The notes: generated by a model not told the origin, from the letters alone. Shown: positions 43,363 to 52,557, counted from the first letter of the stretch. The stretch: 53,653 nucleotides of DNA from an uncultured Actinomyces sp. (GCA_938041695.1 CALISI010000070.1:1-53653), one strand, 5' to 3'. A program made the numbers and translations.

Positions 43363-43989
43363 TCAAAGAAGCTCTGCGCGCCTCTGAAAGGACCAAATGG
43401 GACACGTTTCATCACGCAAATGTATGTCGAATCGATCCAGAAGCTCACACCCACCGTTGAGGTAGAAGTGCGCGTTTTCCTCGGTCGAGGTCACGAATCC
43501 ATACGCGCGCCCACCGCGCTTGGCCACATAGTCGGGAAGAACCTGCGAGACAAGCCAACGACCGACACCGCGCCCTCGCATCCGCCTATCGACGGAGAGC
43601 ACCTCGAGATACCACTCGAAGTCACCCTTATCGATTGTCACCTGGTCCGCGGAATCGACAACATCCGAGAACTCTTTCACGAGCAACGGTGGAGCATAGC
43701 GAAAGAACTCATACCCCCCACTGAGGAAGCTGCGAATGAATCCAACCTTGCGATCATGCAGGAGAGCCGTGCCTACGACCCGCCCTTCATGCTCAACGAC
43801 GAGGGCATGAAGGACCCGCTGATACGAATCCGCAAGCATCCGATTGATTGCAGTGACACATTCCGGGTAGTGCTCCGCACGGTAGAGGTAAGGCTTGAGC
43901 ATGATGTGTAAAGGATAGTCAAGGAATCCCTCGGTGATAATTCGTGTCATTTCGGGAATATCGGCACGCGTGGCAGGTCGACACTTCAC
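43363..43989 (-). CDS. GNAT-family N-acetyltransferase
   Basis: 208 residues. MKCRPATRADIPEMTRIITE is a typical GNAT beta1-alpha1 start. LEVLSVDRRMRGRGVGRWLV holds the acetyl-CoA-binding Arg/Gln-x-x-Gly-x-Gly loop, and AYGFVTSTEENAHFYLNGGC is the beta6-beta7 region. The DNA is clearly less GC-rich and uses more A/T-ending codons than the core genes nearby, suggesting horizontal acquisition together with the MerR gene. The substrate is unknown. Confidence 0.85.
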   Translation of the reverse strand: MKCRPATRADIPEMTRIITEGFLDYPLHIMLKPYLYRAEHYPECVTAINRMLADSYQRVLHALVVEHEGRVVGTALLHDRKVGFIRSFLSGGYEFFRYAPPLLVKEFSDVVDSADQVTIDKGDFEWYLEVLSVDRRMRGRGVGRWLVSQVLPDYVAKRGGRAYGFVTSTEENAHFYLNGGCELLDRFDIHLRDETCPIWSFQRRAELL

Positions 43990-44055
43990 AGAGCCCCTCC
44001 TCAGTTCACCAGTTTTTCACCCAACCAGTCATCGAAAACCTGACCTCAGTAGATA

Positions 44056-44076
44056 CCTGTCATACTACGTGACAGG
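44056..44076. promoter_or_regulatory. Operator-like 21-bp inverted repeat
   Basis: CCTGTCA (44056-44062), a 7-bp spacer, then TGACAGG (44070-44076): a perfect dyad in an AT-rich 240-bp gap upstream of both the GNAT gene and the 784-residue protein gene. Half-site centres are 14 bp apart, not a full helical turn. The MerR protein encoded nearby is a possible binder, but that is speculation. Confidence 0.45.
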
Positions 44077-44229
44077 ACACGATCACACCTTGTCAATACG
44101 GGACGCACGCCTTTGACAGCCCGCACACTTTTATTTGACGACCGGTCAGACTAGATCACTACGAGCACCCCTCGTTGCTTTGTATCCACGAACAGACGAT
44201 AATCGAGTGGTTCATATCAGGAGGACTGC

Positions 44230-46584
44230 ATGCGATTCTTTCGCGCCCTGTGCGCCACGCTCGGGGCTTTGTTCATCACGTCGACCGTCGTATTCGGCGC
44301 TCACGCAGCGGACGCCCCGACCCTATCGGAGGCATACGTCCTCACCAAGGACGGCCAGCTCGTCGACACCTTGACCATCGTCGATCCCTCTCGGACGATG
44401 AGCGAATCCACATGCACACCATACGCGGGTAGTTCCACGGACCAGCACGTCGAGTTCGTGACGCGCGACGATGCCACCGTCTGCCATATGCAGCTGATGT
44501 ACACCCGCGCCCAGGATGAATCCGAGTTCACCCTCCAGAACTCGGGGGCATTCATGCTCTCCGCTCGCACCGACCAGACCCTTGCCGCGTATCGAAAAAC
44601 GTTCGGCACTTCCCTCACTTTCGCCTCCGTGTCTCTCAGCGTCGAAGGCGAAGTACAGTCCGCAACATCGGGCGCAGCGACCTCTGCAACGACCTACGAG
44701 GGACGAGCACTCTCCGTGCCGACGTGGACGGGCACTGTCCCGCAGGTCATCACGGTGAACGGAACACTTGCTGCCGGCGGGAATCCGTCCGCGGCGGCCG
44801 GTGCGAACGCACTGAAGGATCTGTGGGGCGCAACGCCTGTTCCCGGCAGTCAAGCGCCCTCCGCCAGCTCAGCCCCCGCCTCGTCCGATTCCGATTCCTC
44901 TTCGGGCCCCTCTCTCGGGCTGCTGATCGCCTTAATCGTCGGCCTCATCGTCATCGCGCTGGTCGTCGTCATCGTCATTTACGTGGTTCGTTCAAAGCGC
45001 TCGAAGGAGTCCAACCAGGGGGCAGGACAGAGCGCATCTCCGTCCCACGCACGTCGCCCGAGCGCCCCTCAGGGGACGCAGGCCTCGGGGCCTTCCGCTG
45101 CGGATCGATCCGTAGACATGTCGCTACGGACTGCCACCGCTCCGGCAGTGGATCAGGGCCGAGAAGCAACGGTTTCGCCCGAGGCAACGCGACGCCCCTC
45201 CGCAGCCGATTCGTCTGCGCTCGATCTCGCCTCGCTCCCACAGCCCAAGCCGCGTGATACCGGCTTTGTCTGGCAGCACAAGTCGCGTCCCGAACCTGCT
45301 GCTCCCGCGCCCGAGGCTCCCGTTCAGGAAGCGAAGCCTCCAAAGCGCAGGCGCTCGCGCGACGGGCACCGCCCCGCTGTTTTCCCTGCGCAGCCGACAC
45401 AGCCGATGCAGCCGATGGCTCAGGGGTCGGACGTACCTGCTGCGAACTATGCTCCGGGTTTCCCCCAGGGGCAGGACGCCACTGCGCTTGCCGGTGCCCC
45501 CCAGCGTCGCTCCGATCGCTATATGCCCTCAGCTCCAGCAGATCCTGTTCCTGCTCCTGCGGATATTCCGACGCCCGCCCGGGGCATCCCCGCTGAGCAG
45601 GTCTCGACGGCCACGGCCCTCACGCACGAGGCCGATGTCTACCACGAGCACCCGACAACTGAGCTGGCACATAGCGAGTCGCGCGTCTCGGCCCCTGTGC
45701 CGGCGCCGCCCGCAGACCAAGATGATGCTCCTGCAACAATGCTGATCCCGAAGGTTCGGCATGGAGTCGCACCTGAGCCAGAACCCATCGTTGTTCCTCA
45801 GCCCGAACCAGAGCCGATCGTCATCCCCCAGCCCGAGCCGGAACCCATTGTCGTCCCGGAACCGGCCGTCGTCCCTGAGCCGGAACCCGTCGTCGTACCC
45901 AAGCCCGAGCCCGAACCGGAAACCATCGTTGTTCCCGAGCCCGAGCCCGAACCTGAGCCGGAACTCATCGTCCCTCCCGCACCCGAGCCCGAACCTGAGC
46001 CTAGGCAGCAGGCCTCGTTTGATCCCGTGATCGATGCTGGTGAGCTCCCGACGGCCCAGATTCCTCGTGTACGCCGGGTGAATTCCTTCGATTGGTCTGC
46101 GACGACACGCGCCGAGACCGCACCTGTTGCCCCCGAACAGGCAGCCGCTCCCGCTGCCCCGGCCGCGCCGTACGTGCCGACAACGCCTCAGGTCACGCAT
46201 ACACAGGCGCCTCAGACGGCCGTGCCCCCGGCTCCGTTCGTACCGCAGACGCCGACCATGCCCCAGGCCCCCCAGGCCCCCCAGGCGTCCGTCGCCCCGC
46301 AGCCGTCCGTCACGCCCCAGGCGCCGGCGGTACCCGCCCAATTCCAGGAAGACTGGAACTCCGAATTCTCATGGAATGAGGAGGCACGCCGCGAACAGGA
46401 GGGCGAGTCGAAGCGCCGCAAGCGCTGGGGTTGGGGCAAGCGCCGCAAGCAGCGCGAGGACCACAACGACGCCATTGAGGCGGAGAACGAGGACCAGGCC
46501 TCGTCCGCGCGCATGCCGATGATCTCGGTCGACGCTCAGGACGACGACTGGAACGACTGGCAGAACTGGAACTCGAGGAGCTGA
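44230..46584 (+). CDS. Large membrane-anchored protein with secreted N-terminal domain and proline-rich cytoplasmic region
   Basis: 784 residues. A signal peptide (1 to about 27) precedes an extracellular domain (about 28-190) that starts LSEAYVLTKDG and resembles the paralogue at 38922. A Ser/Ala linker, then a membrane helix at about 225-250 (LGLLIALIVGLIVIALVVVI). The cytoplasmic part is over 500 residues, Pro/Ala/Glu-rich, with many PEPEP-IVVP repeats at about 515-600, and ends with a basic block (KRRKRWGWGKRRKQRE) and acidic Trp-containing tail. Low complexity makes repeat length variation likely. AGGAGG lies six bases before the ATG. Function is unknown; the design suggests a scaffold linking envelope and cytoplasm. 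Confidence 0.78.
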   Translation: MRFFRALCATLGALFITSTVVFGAHAADAPTLSEAYVLTKDGQLVDTLTIVDPSRTMSESTCTPYAGSSTDQHVEFVTRDDATVCHMQLMYTRAQDESEFTLQNSGAFMLSARTDQTLAAYRKTFGTSLTFASVSLSVEGEVQSATSGAATSATTYEGRALSVPTWTGTVPQVITVNGTLAAGGNPSAAAGANALKDLWGATPVPGSQAPSASSAPASSDSDSSSGPSLGLLIALIVGLIVIALVVVIVIYVVRSKRSKESNQGAGQSASPSHARRPSAPQGTQASGPSAADRSVDMSLRTATAPAVDQGREATVSPEATRRPSAADSSALDLASLPQPKPRDTGFVWQHKSRPEPAAPAPEAPVQEAKPPKRRRSRDGHRPAVFPAQPTQPMQPMAQGSDVPAANYAPGFPQGQDATALAGAPQRRSDRYMPSAPADPVPAPADIPTPARGIPAEQVSTATALTHEADVYHEHPTTELAHSESRVSAPVPAPPADQDDAPATMLIPKVRHGVAPEPEPIVVPQPEPEPIVIPQPEPEPIVVPEPAVVPEPEPVVVPKPEPEPETIVVPEPEPEPEPELIVPPAPEPEPEPRQQASFDPVIDAGELPTAQIPRVRRVNSFDWSATTRAETAPVAPEQAAAPAAPAAPYVPTTPQVTHTQAPQTAVPPAPFVPQTPTMPQAPQAPQASVAPQPSVTPQAPAVPAQFQEDWNSEFSWNEEARREQEGESKRRKRWGWGKRRKQREDHNDAIEAENEDQASSARMPMISVDAQDDDWNDWQNWNSRS

Positions 46585-46597
46585 TCGTGCGGGCGCG

Positions 46598-47686
46598 CTA
46601 TCGGCGTCCCTCGGCCTCGGCTAGCTCGACGTAGCGCGTGATCTGCGCATCCAGATCATCTTCGTTGGATTCCCCCGTAGCACCCGCTGCGGGGGAATCC
46701 TCATCCTCCCCCTGCGCGTAACGCTCCATCAAAAGACGTTCGCGGTAGAGGTGATCCGCCGTCACGCCGATGGTGCGGATGAGGGACGCGTTGAGGCTCA
46801 CGCCCACGATAATGCCGATGATCGGCACAATTTGGGCGATCTTCATGCCGACGAGACGCGCTCCGAGAGCCGCGAACAGGGAGTTGACCGACGCGGTGAG
46901 TGCATTGTTCCCGATGGTCTCCATCGATCCGCGCCTGGCGAGCTTACGCATCACCTTGTTGAGAAGGAGCATCGAGGTCTCTTTCTCGACGACGAAGGCG
47001 CTGCCCTCGTTCTCCGGAGATATCGCCTGGGACAAAACCATCGCGGCGAAAAGGTCTTCCGCGGGGTCCTCGGTGTCGTACCCGTAGTAGGCAGCCGTGT
47101 GAGAAACCAGGCGCGTCGCGGATGCTAGGAACGTCATAATGTCGAGTCCGATCGCGGCCGCCACCACGCCGACACCGGGGGCCGAGGCAACACCTAGTCC
47201 GGCAAGCACAGCGACCGATCCTCCCGACGCGACGATGCTGCTGATCGCTCCCTCGGCGGCCGCAACCCCGCAATAGCCCACCTTCAGGTGCGGCTTCACT
47301 GAGCGAATCTGCGCCAGGCTCAAGTGTCGGATGTCCTCGAGGCACTCGATATCACACTCAGCCCGACGGAAAGCCCTCACGATTCGCTCGCAGCTGATCG
47401 AAGACTCGGCGGCTGATGTCCCGAGCTCGACGAGCTTGAGGATCCCAGAGGCCACCGCACCAGTGACAGCCGCCCCGCCGGGCACCTTGCGGGCAAGAGA
47501 AACGGCCTTCGCGAGGGGCGCGAGCAGATACGAGCGAATACGCTGCGAGATGACACGAGGCCTGATGGGGCGAATCTGCGCGGCTTTCCATTCCTGGATT
47601 GCGTCCCACTGGGCGAGGTCGTCAGTGCTCATGCGCGCACGCATCTCGTCGATCGCGTCGTTCATCTCCTCCGTGCTTTCGCTCAT
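46598..47686 (-). CDS. EcsC family protein
   Basis: 362 residues. PLAKAVSLARKVPGGAAV, GYCGVAAAEGAISSIVASGG, LDIMTFLASATRLVSHTAAYYGYDTEDPAE and IAQIVPIIGIIVGVSLNASL match the EcsC family: amphipathic, Gly/Ala-rich helices ending in a hydrophobic hairpin. EcsC proteins are poorly understood; in Bacillus ecsC lies with an ABC transporter, but none is present here. The start at 47686 has GAGGA five bases upstream. It is a close paralogue of the next gene upstream (47776-48864), from an evident tandem duplication. Confidence 0.83.
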   Translation of the reverse strand: MSESTEEMNDAIDEMRARMSTDDLAQWDAIQEWKAAQIRPIRPRVISQRIRSYLLAPLAKAVSLARKVPGGAAVTGAVASGILKLVELGTSAAESSISCERIVRAFRRAECDIECLEDIRHLSLAQIRSVKPHLKVGYCGVAAAEGAISSIVASGGSVAVLAGLGVASAPGVGVVAAAIGLDIMTFLASATRLVSHTAAYYGYDTEDPAEDLFAAMVLSQAISPENEGSAFVVEKETSMLLLNKVMRKLARRGSMETIGNNALTASVNSLFAALGARLVGMKIAQIVPIIGIIVGVSLNASLIRTIGVTADHLYRERLLMERYAQGEDEDSPAAGATGESNEDDLDAQITRYVELAEAEGRR

Positions 47687-47775
47687 GACCGTCCTCTGCG
47701 CACCATCAGGCAGTAGCGTTTTCGCATCCGCCACCAACGCCGAAGCCCTTCGCCTGAAAGAGGGACGCCACCTTA

Positions 47776-48864
47776 CTACGCACGACTCTCAGCCTCGGTC
47801 AGTTCGAGGTAGCGAGCGACGTCCGCGTTGATATCCGTGCCCTGTGGGGAAACCACGAGGGCGCTTGAGGCCTCTCCGCTGTCGGCCACCCGCCCGTAAC
47901 GCTCGGCGAGGAAACGTTCCCGGTAGAGGTGATCCGCCGTCTCCCCAATGGTGCGCATGAGCGCCGCGTTGAGCCCTGCGCTCACGACGATTCCGGCGAC
48001 GGGAACGATCTGGGCGAGCTTGCGGCTGGCCAGACGAACGCCCATCGCTGAGAAGAGTGATTTCATGGCGCTCACGATCGCGCTTCCGCCGAGCGATTCG
48101 AGGGATCCCTTGCGCGCGAGGTCGCGCATCACCTGGCTGAAGGCGAGCATCGTCGCCTGCTTTTCGACGACGAAGTCACGCCCGCTGCCGGCCGGGTCGA
48201 TCGCCTGGGAGAGCACCATCGTGGAAAAGAGGCGTTCTGAGGGATCCTCGGAGTCGTAGCCGTAGTAGGCAGCGGTGTGGGCGACGAGACGCGTGGCTGC
48301 TGCCAGGAAGGTCGTAATATCGACGGCCATCGCCGAGGCGGTGACGCCCACGCCGGGCGCCGACGCGACGCCCATGCCGAGCACAGCGGCGAGGGAGCCA
48401 CCGGAGGCGAACACGCCGCTGACCGCCCCCTCCGCGGCTGCCGTACCCGAGTATGCGAGACTCAGGCGAGGCTTGACCGCGAGCACCTGGTCGAGAGGCA
48501 GAGAGCGGATGTCTCGCAGGCTTGTCACGTCGTGTCCGGCCGCGCGATAAGCCTTGAGGATGCGCGTGCGGCGCACCGAGGCCTCGGATGCGGAGGCAGC
48601 CAGCTCGACCAGTCCGAGGGCTGCGGATGACATGGTTCGCCTCAGCGCTTCCCCGCCGGGAACCTTGCGCGCAATGGACACTGCTTTGCCCACCGGTGCG
48701 AGGGCTGCCGACTTCATCTTCTGCGTGATAGCGCGGGGGCGTTTGTCGCTCAGCTGGGAGGCCTTCCACTGCTGGATTTCGTCCCACTGGGCGGCATCGG
48801 CCTCGCTCATACGCGCACGCAGGTCGTCGTTCACGCGGCCCTCATTCATGCCGGTCTGGTCCAT
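47776..48864 (-). CDS. EcsC family protein (tandem paralogue)
   Basis: 362 residues, the same length as its neighbour and alignable throughout: ALAPVGKAVSIARKVPGGEA, AAAEGAVSGVFASGGSLAAV, VDITTFLAAATRLVAHTAAY, YYGYDSEDPSERLF, and LAQIVPVAGIVVSAGLNAAL. Both share the N-terminal RARMSEADAAQWDEIQQWKA-type segment, which is not part of the core family. Transcription is toward 46598, with an 89-bp gap, so the two may be co-expressed. It diverges from the TPR-YbjN gene at 48972. Activity is unknown. Confidence 0.83.
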   Translation of the reverse strand: MDQTGMNEGRVNDDLRARMSEADAAQWDEIQQWKASQLSDKRPRAITQKMKSAALAPVGKAVSIARKVPGGEALRRTMSSAALGLVELAASASEASVRRTRILKAYRAAGHDVTSLRDIRSLPLDQVLAVKPRLSLAYSGTAAAEGAVSGVFASGGSLAAVLGMGVASAPGVGVTASAMAVDITTFLAAATRLVAHTAAYYGYDSEDPSERLFSTMVLSQAIDPAGSGRDFVVEKQATMLAFSQVMRDLARKGSLESLGGSAIVSAMKSLFSAMGVRLASRKLAQIVPVAGIVVSAGLNAALMRTIGETADHLYRERFLAERYGRVADSGEASSALVVSPQGTDINADVARYLELTEAESRA

Positions 48865-48971
48865 CCTGTCAGCCTACACAGCGAGCGTTCCATCAGCGAC
48901 ACAGAGCCGACACGCGCCCTGTTATGCTTGTGATCAGGCAGTCACATTCGGCATCGTTTGAAGGAGATTCC

Positions 48972-49790
48972 GTGGATTCTCGCTCGTCGCTCATCGACCA
49001 GATTAATCTCCTGCACGAGGAGAAGGAACACCAAAAGATCATCGCGCTCATCGAGGGGCAGCCCCCGTCGGCGATGGATTACGAGCTGACGAGTCTGCTG
49101 GCGCGCGCCTACATCAACTACGCGCAGCCCTACATGGATTCTTTCCGCGATCACATCAAGCACGCGATCGAGCTGCTGCGCAGCGTCGAAGCTGAAGGCA
49201 TGGCGGACCCGCGCTGGTACTACCGGATTGGCACGGCCCTGTACTGGCAGGACGAGGAGGAGAGCGCGCTGACGTACCTGGAGCAGTGCGTCGCCATGGA
49301 TCCATCCAACGAGGACGCGCCGGAAATCATCGCCGAGTGCAAGGCCGCCATTTCGCGCCGCACCGTTGTACGTCCCCTCAACGTGCAACGGCTGATCGAT
49401 TACTTCGACCGTAACGACTTCAACTACAGGGTGGAAGACCAGAGCCTGCACATGGGTATCGGGCGCGGCTACTTCATTTTTTCGATCGCGAACGATGGCA
49501 CGGACCTGAGCATGTGGGCCGCGATCCCCGAGGACGTGTCGATGGAGCTTCGTCAGCGCCTCATTCAGGCGTGCAATGACTGGAACGGAGCGACCACGTG
49601 GCCGAAGGTCTACGTGGCGTCGCTGGACGACGGCCGTCAGCGCCTGTGCGCCGAGCAGTTCGTCACCGCCCGCTACGGGCTCACGGACGCGCAGGTATCG
49701 ACCAGCATCGAGCGTTTCGTCGCGTCGGCCGAGGCCTTTTTCAAGGATCAGATCGAACGTATTCCCGCCCTGGGTGGGACCCAGGAGTAG
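48972..49790 (+). CDS. TPR and YbjN-domain protein
   Basis: 272 residues. Residues about 1-115 form helical TPR-like repeats (SLLARAYINYAQPYMDSFRD, RWYYRIGTALYWQDEEESAL). From about 125 a YbjN domain begins: VQRLIDYFDRNDFNYRVEDQ, YFIFSIANDGTDLSMWAAIP and VTARYGLTDAQVSTSIERFV. YbjN proteins have a secretion-chaperone-like fold with a proposed regulatory role. The start is GTG at 48972, with AAGGAG six bases upstream; the 16 earlier codons are leader. A strong hairpin follows. Confidence 0.85.
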   Translation: MDSRSSLIDQINLLHEEKEHQKIIALIEGQPPSAMDYELTSLLARAYINYAQPYMDSFRDHIKHAIELLRSVEAEGMADPRWYYRIGTALYWQDEEESALTYLEQCVAMDPSNEDAPEIIAECKAAISRRTVVRPLNVQRLIDYFDRNDFNYRVEDQSLHMGIGRGYFIFSIANDGTDLSMWAAIPEDVSMELRQRLIQACNDWNGATTWPKVYVASLDDGRQRLCAEQFVTARYGLTDAQVSTSIERFVASAEAFFKDQIERIPALGGTQE

Positions 49791-49809
49791 CGCTCGTACG
49801 CACACGTTT

Positions 49810-49839
49810 CCCGGCCTCGTCGACGGGGACGAGGCCGGG
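49810..49839. terminator. Bidirectional hairpin made of paired octamers
   Basis: CCCGGCCTCGTC (49810-49821) pairs perfectly with GACGAGGCCGGG (49828-49839) around a 6-base loop. Both arms contain the recurring octamer (GGCCTCGT 49813-49820 and ACGAGGCC 49829-49836). It separates the convergent YbjN and amylase genes. Confidence 0.85.
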
Positions 49840-49852
49840 GCGTGTGATGCGC

Positions 49853-51340
49853 TCACGCGCGCGGCACGTAGACGCTGAGGCCTCCGTCGCTCACGGTGCC
49901 GGTGAGGGTCCCATCATCCGCGACACGCACGCTCGGGTGGCCACCGATGACGCATTCCCATTCCTCGCCCACATGGCGCGTTCCAACGTAGAGCGTCTTG
50001 TCTGACGCCATACGGTCGGAGAGGATGACCGCGCATCCGGAGCCGGGAATCTCTTCCTTGCCTTCGCGGGCGAAACCGACCACGTCGGGATCGTCGAAAG
50101 CATTGTGCTGGCGTCCGACGGCCGCGCGGGCACGGATCCCCATGAGGATCGGCAGCTCGCGCACGGCGGGCAGGTCGTCAGAATCGGGAGAACCGAGGAG
50201 GTCACCCCAGAACACGCAGGGAACCCCAGCCTCGTGGAAGAGGATGAGGGCGTAAGCGGCCGCCTTGAACCAGGGGGCAACCGTTGAGGCCAGCGACTGG
50301 CCGGGCTGGGTGTCGTGGTACTCGACGAACGTGACGGACTGGTCGGGGTGGGACGCCGTCAGCGTGTTCTCCCACAGTCGGGACAAGTCGACGTTGCCGT
50401 CCGAAATCGACGCGTCGTGGAGGTGGTAGTGCAGGGGAACGTCGAAGAGCATGACGTCGGAGACCCTCGCCAGGTAGCTTTCGAGCTCACGCACGTCGCC
50501 GTTCCAGTATTCGCCGACGGCGGGCAGAAGGCGGCCCGTGGAGGTGCGCAGGTCGCTCAGCCAACGCGCGTAGAAGTCGGAACCCACGTGCTTGACGGCG
50601 TCCAGACGCAGCGCGTCCACGCCGGTCGTCTCGACGTACCAGCGACCCCAGCGGTCCAGCTCCTCGCTGACTCGGGGTTCGGTGACGTGCACATCGCAGC
50701 CCATGAGGTAGTCGAAGTTGCCGAACTCCGTGTCGACGGACTCGTTCCAGTGTTTGCCCTCGAAGAGCCACAGGCCGTTGCGCTTGGTGGCCTCGTCCCA
50801 GTCGACGCCGTGGAAGCACGTCCAGTCCCACGTGAAGTCCGAGTACGCGCCCGCGCGCCCCGGGAACGTGAAGCGGGTCCACGCCTCGATCATCTCGGGC
50901 TCGCCGATGGCCTCATGACGGTCCTGGGGGTTGATCGGGGTGGCTCGCACGGTCTCGGTCGCGTCGGCGCCCATGCGGTGGTTGAGGACGATGTCGGCGC
51001 ACACGGCGATTCCCGCCTCATGCAGGGCCTCGATGGCGGCCAGGTATTCGTCCTTCGTCCCGTACTTCGTGGGCACGGAGCCACGCTGGTCAAACTCGCC
51101 CAGGTCGTACAGGTCGTAGACGCCGTAGCCGACGTCGTTGATGCCCTCGTGTCCCTTGTAGGCGGGTGGCAGCCAGATGATGGTGACACCCAGGTCCGCA
51201 ATCGCTTGGGCGTGCTGGGCGAGGTAGCGCCAGTGGCTGGCGTCCGGCGCCATGTCCCAGGCGAAGGCCTGCAGGATCAGGGGGCCCGCCTCGGTCTGGG
51301 ACGAGGCCAGGGCCGGTTTCGTCGTCTCATTCACCCGCAT
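49853..51340 (-). CDS. Cytosolic alpha-amylase (GH13_5-like)
   Basis: 495 residues, no signal peptide. MLQAFAWDM-type entry (LILQAFAWDMAPDASHWRYL), IIWLPPAYKG, CADIVLNHRMGADATE, DALRLDAVKHV (nucleophile Asp about 247), AVGEYWNGD (acid/base Glu about 277) and VEYHDTQPGQSL (Asp about 343) are the standard GH13 conserved regions. The size and motifs match intracellular AmyA/AmyS-type liquefying amylases acting on glycogen or maltodextrin. No clear Shine-Dalgarno precedes the ATG at 51340. It is flanked by EcsC-like genes with which no functional link is known. Confidence 0.93.
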   Translation of the reverse strand: MRVNETTKPALASSQTEAGPLILQAFAWDMAPDASHWRYLAQHAQAIADLGVTIIWLPPAYKGHEGINDVGYGVYDLYDLGEFDQRGSVPTKYGTKDEYLAAIEALHEAGIAVCADIVLNHRMGADATETVRATPINPQDRHEAIGEPEMIEAWTRFTFPGRAGAYSDFTWDWTCFHGVDWDEATKRNGLWLFEGKHWNESVDTEFGNFDYLMGCDVHVTEPRVSEELDRWGRWYVETTGVDALRLDAVKHVGSDFYARWLSDLRTSTGRLLPAVGEYWNGDVRELESYLARVSDVMLFDVPLHYHLHDASISDGNVDLSRLWENTLTASHPDQSVTFVEYHDTQPGQSLASTVAPWFKAAAYALILFHEAGVPCVFWGDLLGSPDSDDLPAVRELPILMGIRARAAVGRQHNAFDDPDVVGFAREGKEEIPGSGCAVILSDRMASDKTLYVGTRHVGEEWECVIGGHPSVRVADDGTLTGTVSDGGLSVYVPRA

Positions 51341-51468
51341 ATGGTGGCAGGTTTTCCCTCTCCCGGGGCTGAAAAAGTAGGAAACAGTGGCCCGTTAAAC
51401 TCTGCGCCGAGGCCTGTGCTTCGTTCGTGGTTAAGCGCATCCCCAGCCCCGGCCTCATCTCCGAGATG

Positions 51469-52557
51469 CTACTTATTCCAACCGAAGAGCCCCTTGACGC
51501 CGCTGGTGATGGCGGAGGCAGCGCTCGTCGCGCCATCGGCAATCGCGGAGGCAGCGCTCGTCGCGCCGTCGGCAACGACCTTTGTCGTGCTCTCCAGTGC
51601 CTGCTGGGCGCTATCCAGCACGCCCAGCCCCTGGTCCTCGGGGGTCGCGTCGCTGACCGACTGCTTCCAGACCGCAGCGTCGACTCCGGGAGGCGGCAGC
51701 TCGCGCAGGTGGCCCTTGAGGCGAGTGGACTGGGACTGGAGCGACACAAGGGTCATGCCACCCGACACGACGCCTCCAATGACGGGGATAACCTTGGAGA
51801 CGCCCTGCGCGAAGCTCTTCTTCGTCACGTTAATACCGATGAAACGCAGGCAATGCTTCATCACCGGGTACCACGAGGTCTTCGTGAGAGCCTGCTTCGT
51901 CACCTGCTTCTGGAACGCGGGCATCGCGACCGAGCGGGCGAACGTCGTCAGCGACTGGGCCGCGCCACCGACGCCGAGCATGACGCCGAAGAACATCGCG
52001 AGGACACCGATTGTCTCGTCATCCACCTCATCCATGTCACTGAGGAGCTCACGCCAGCCGTAGAGGTACGCGAGCTTCTGCATGATCCGAAACGCGTGCA
52101 CGTAGTACTGCATCAGGTCTGCGGGGACCGTTCCGAGCATCGCGAAGCCGCCGGGGATGCCCGCAGCGAAGGACATCGCCGCGGACTTGTTCGTCTCGAA
52201 GGAGATGATGCCGTCGGCGAGCTTGTCGAGATCGGTCAAGGACACGCCTGCGAGCACTGGGTTCGAGTCGACTGCGCGCGCGATCGCGTCGTCACTCATG
52301 TGGAGCTTGCGCAGTTCCTGACGCAGGAACTCATCGCGGGTAATGCGCACGCCGCGGATACGCACGACCTTCTTGAGGAACTCGATCGCGTACTGTTCGG
52401 CCTCCGAGTCCTGTTGTGCGATCGTTTCGCGCAGCTCAGCGATGCCATCGGAGGCTTCTTCTGTCAGCTCCGCTTCGCCGCTTGTGTCGAGCACGATCTC
52501 TCGGCCGTTTTCTTCGAATTCGCCGTTGACGCCGAGCTCGTCAAGGTTGTCGCTCAT
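51469..52557 (-). CDS. EcsC-like protein with coiled acidic N-terminus
   Basis: 362 residues. An acidic N-terminal part (about 1-55) precedes an EcsC-like helical core: AGIPGGFAMLGTVPADLMQY, YVHAFRIMQKLAYLYGW, VLAMFFGVMLGVGGAAQSL and VSKVIPVIGGVVSGGMTLVS. The tail repeats DGATSAASAI, forming an amphipathic helix, and ends GLFGWNK. It is more distant from the pair at 46598-48864 than they are from each other. The last 128 bp before the amylase start show no gene. It diverges from the EamA gene at 52704. Membership in EcsC is by pattern only. Confidence 0.65.
   Translation of the reverse strand: MSDNLDELGVNGEFEENGREIVLDTSGEAELTEEASDGIAELRETIAQQDSEAEQYAIEFLKKVVRIRGVRITRDEFLRQELRKLHMSDDAIARAVDSNPVLAGVSLTDLDKLADGIISFETNKSAAMSFAAGIPGGFAMLGTVPADLMQYYVHAFRIMQKLAYLYGWRELLSDMDEVDDETIGVLAMFFGVMLGVGGAAQSLTTFARSVAMPAFQKQVTKQALTKTSWYPVMKHCLRFIGINVTKKSFAQGVSKVIPVIGGVVSGGMTLVSLQSQSTRLKGHLRELPPPGVDAAVWKQSVSDATPEDQGLGVLDSAQQALESTTKVVADGATSAASAIADGATSAASAITSGVKGLFGWNK

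Noticed and set aside
46598..48864. ABC-transporter locus, suggested by the name EcsC
   Set aside because: No ATP-binding cassette or permease gene is present around these genes.
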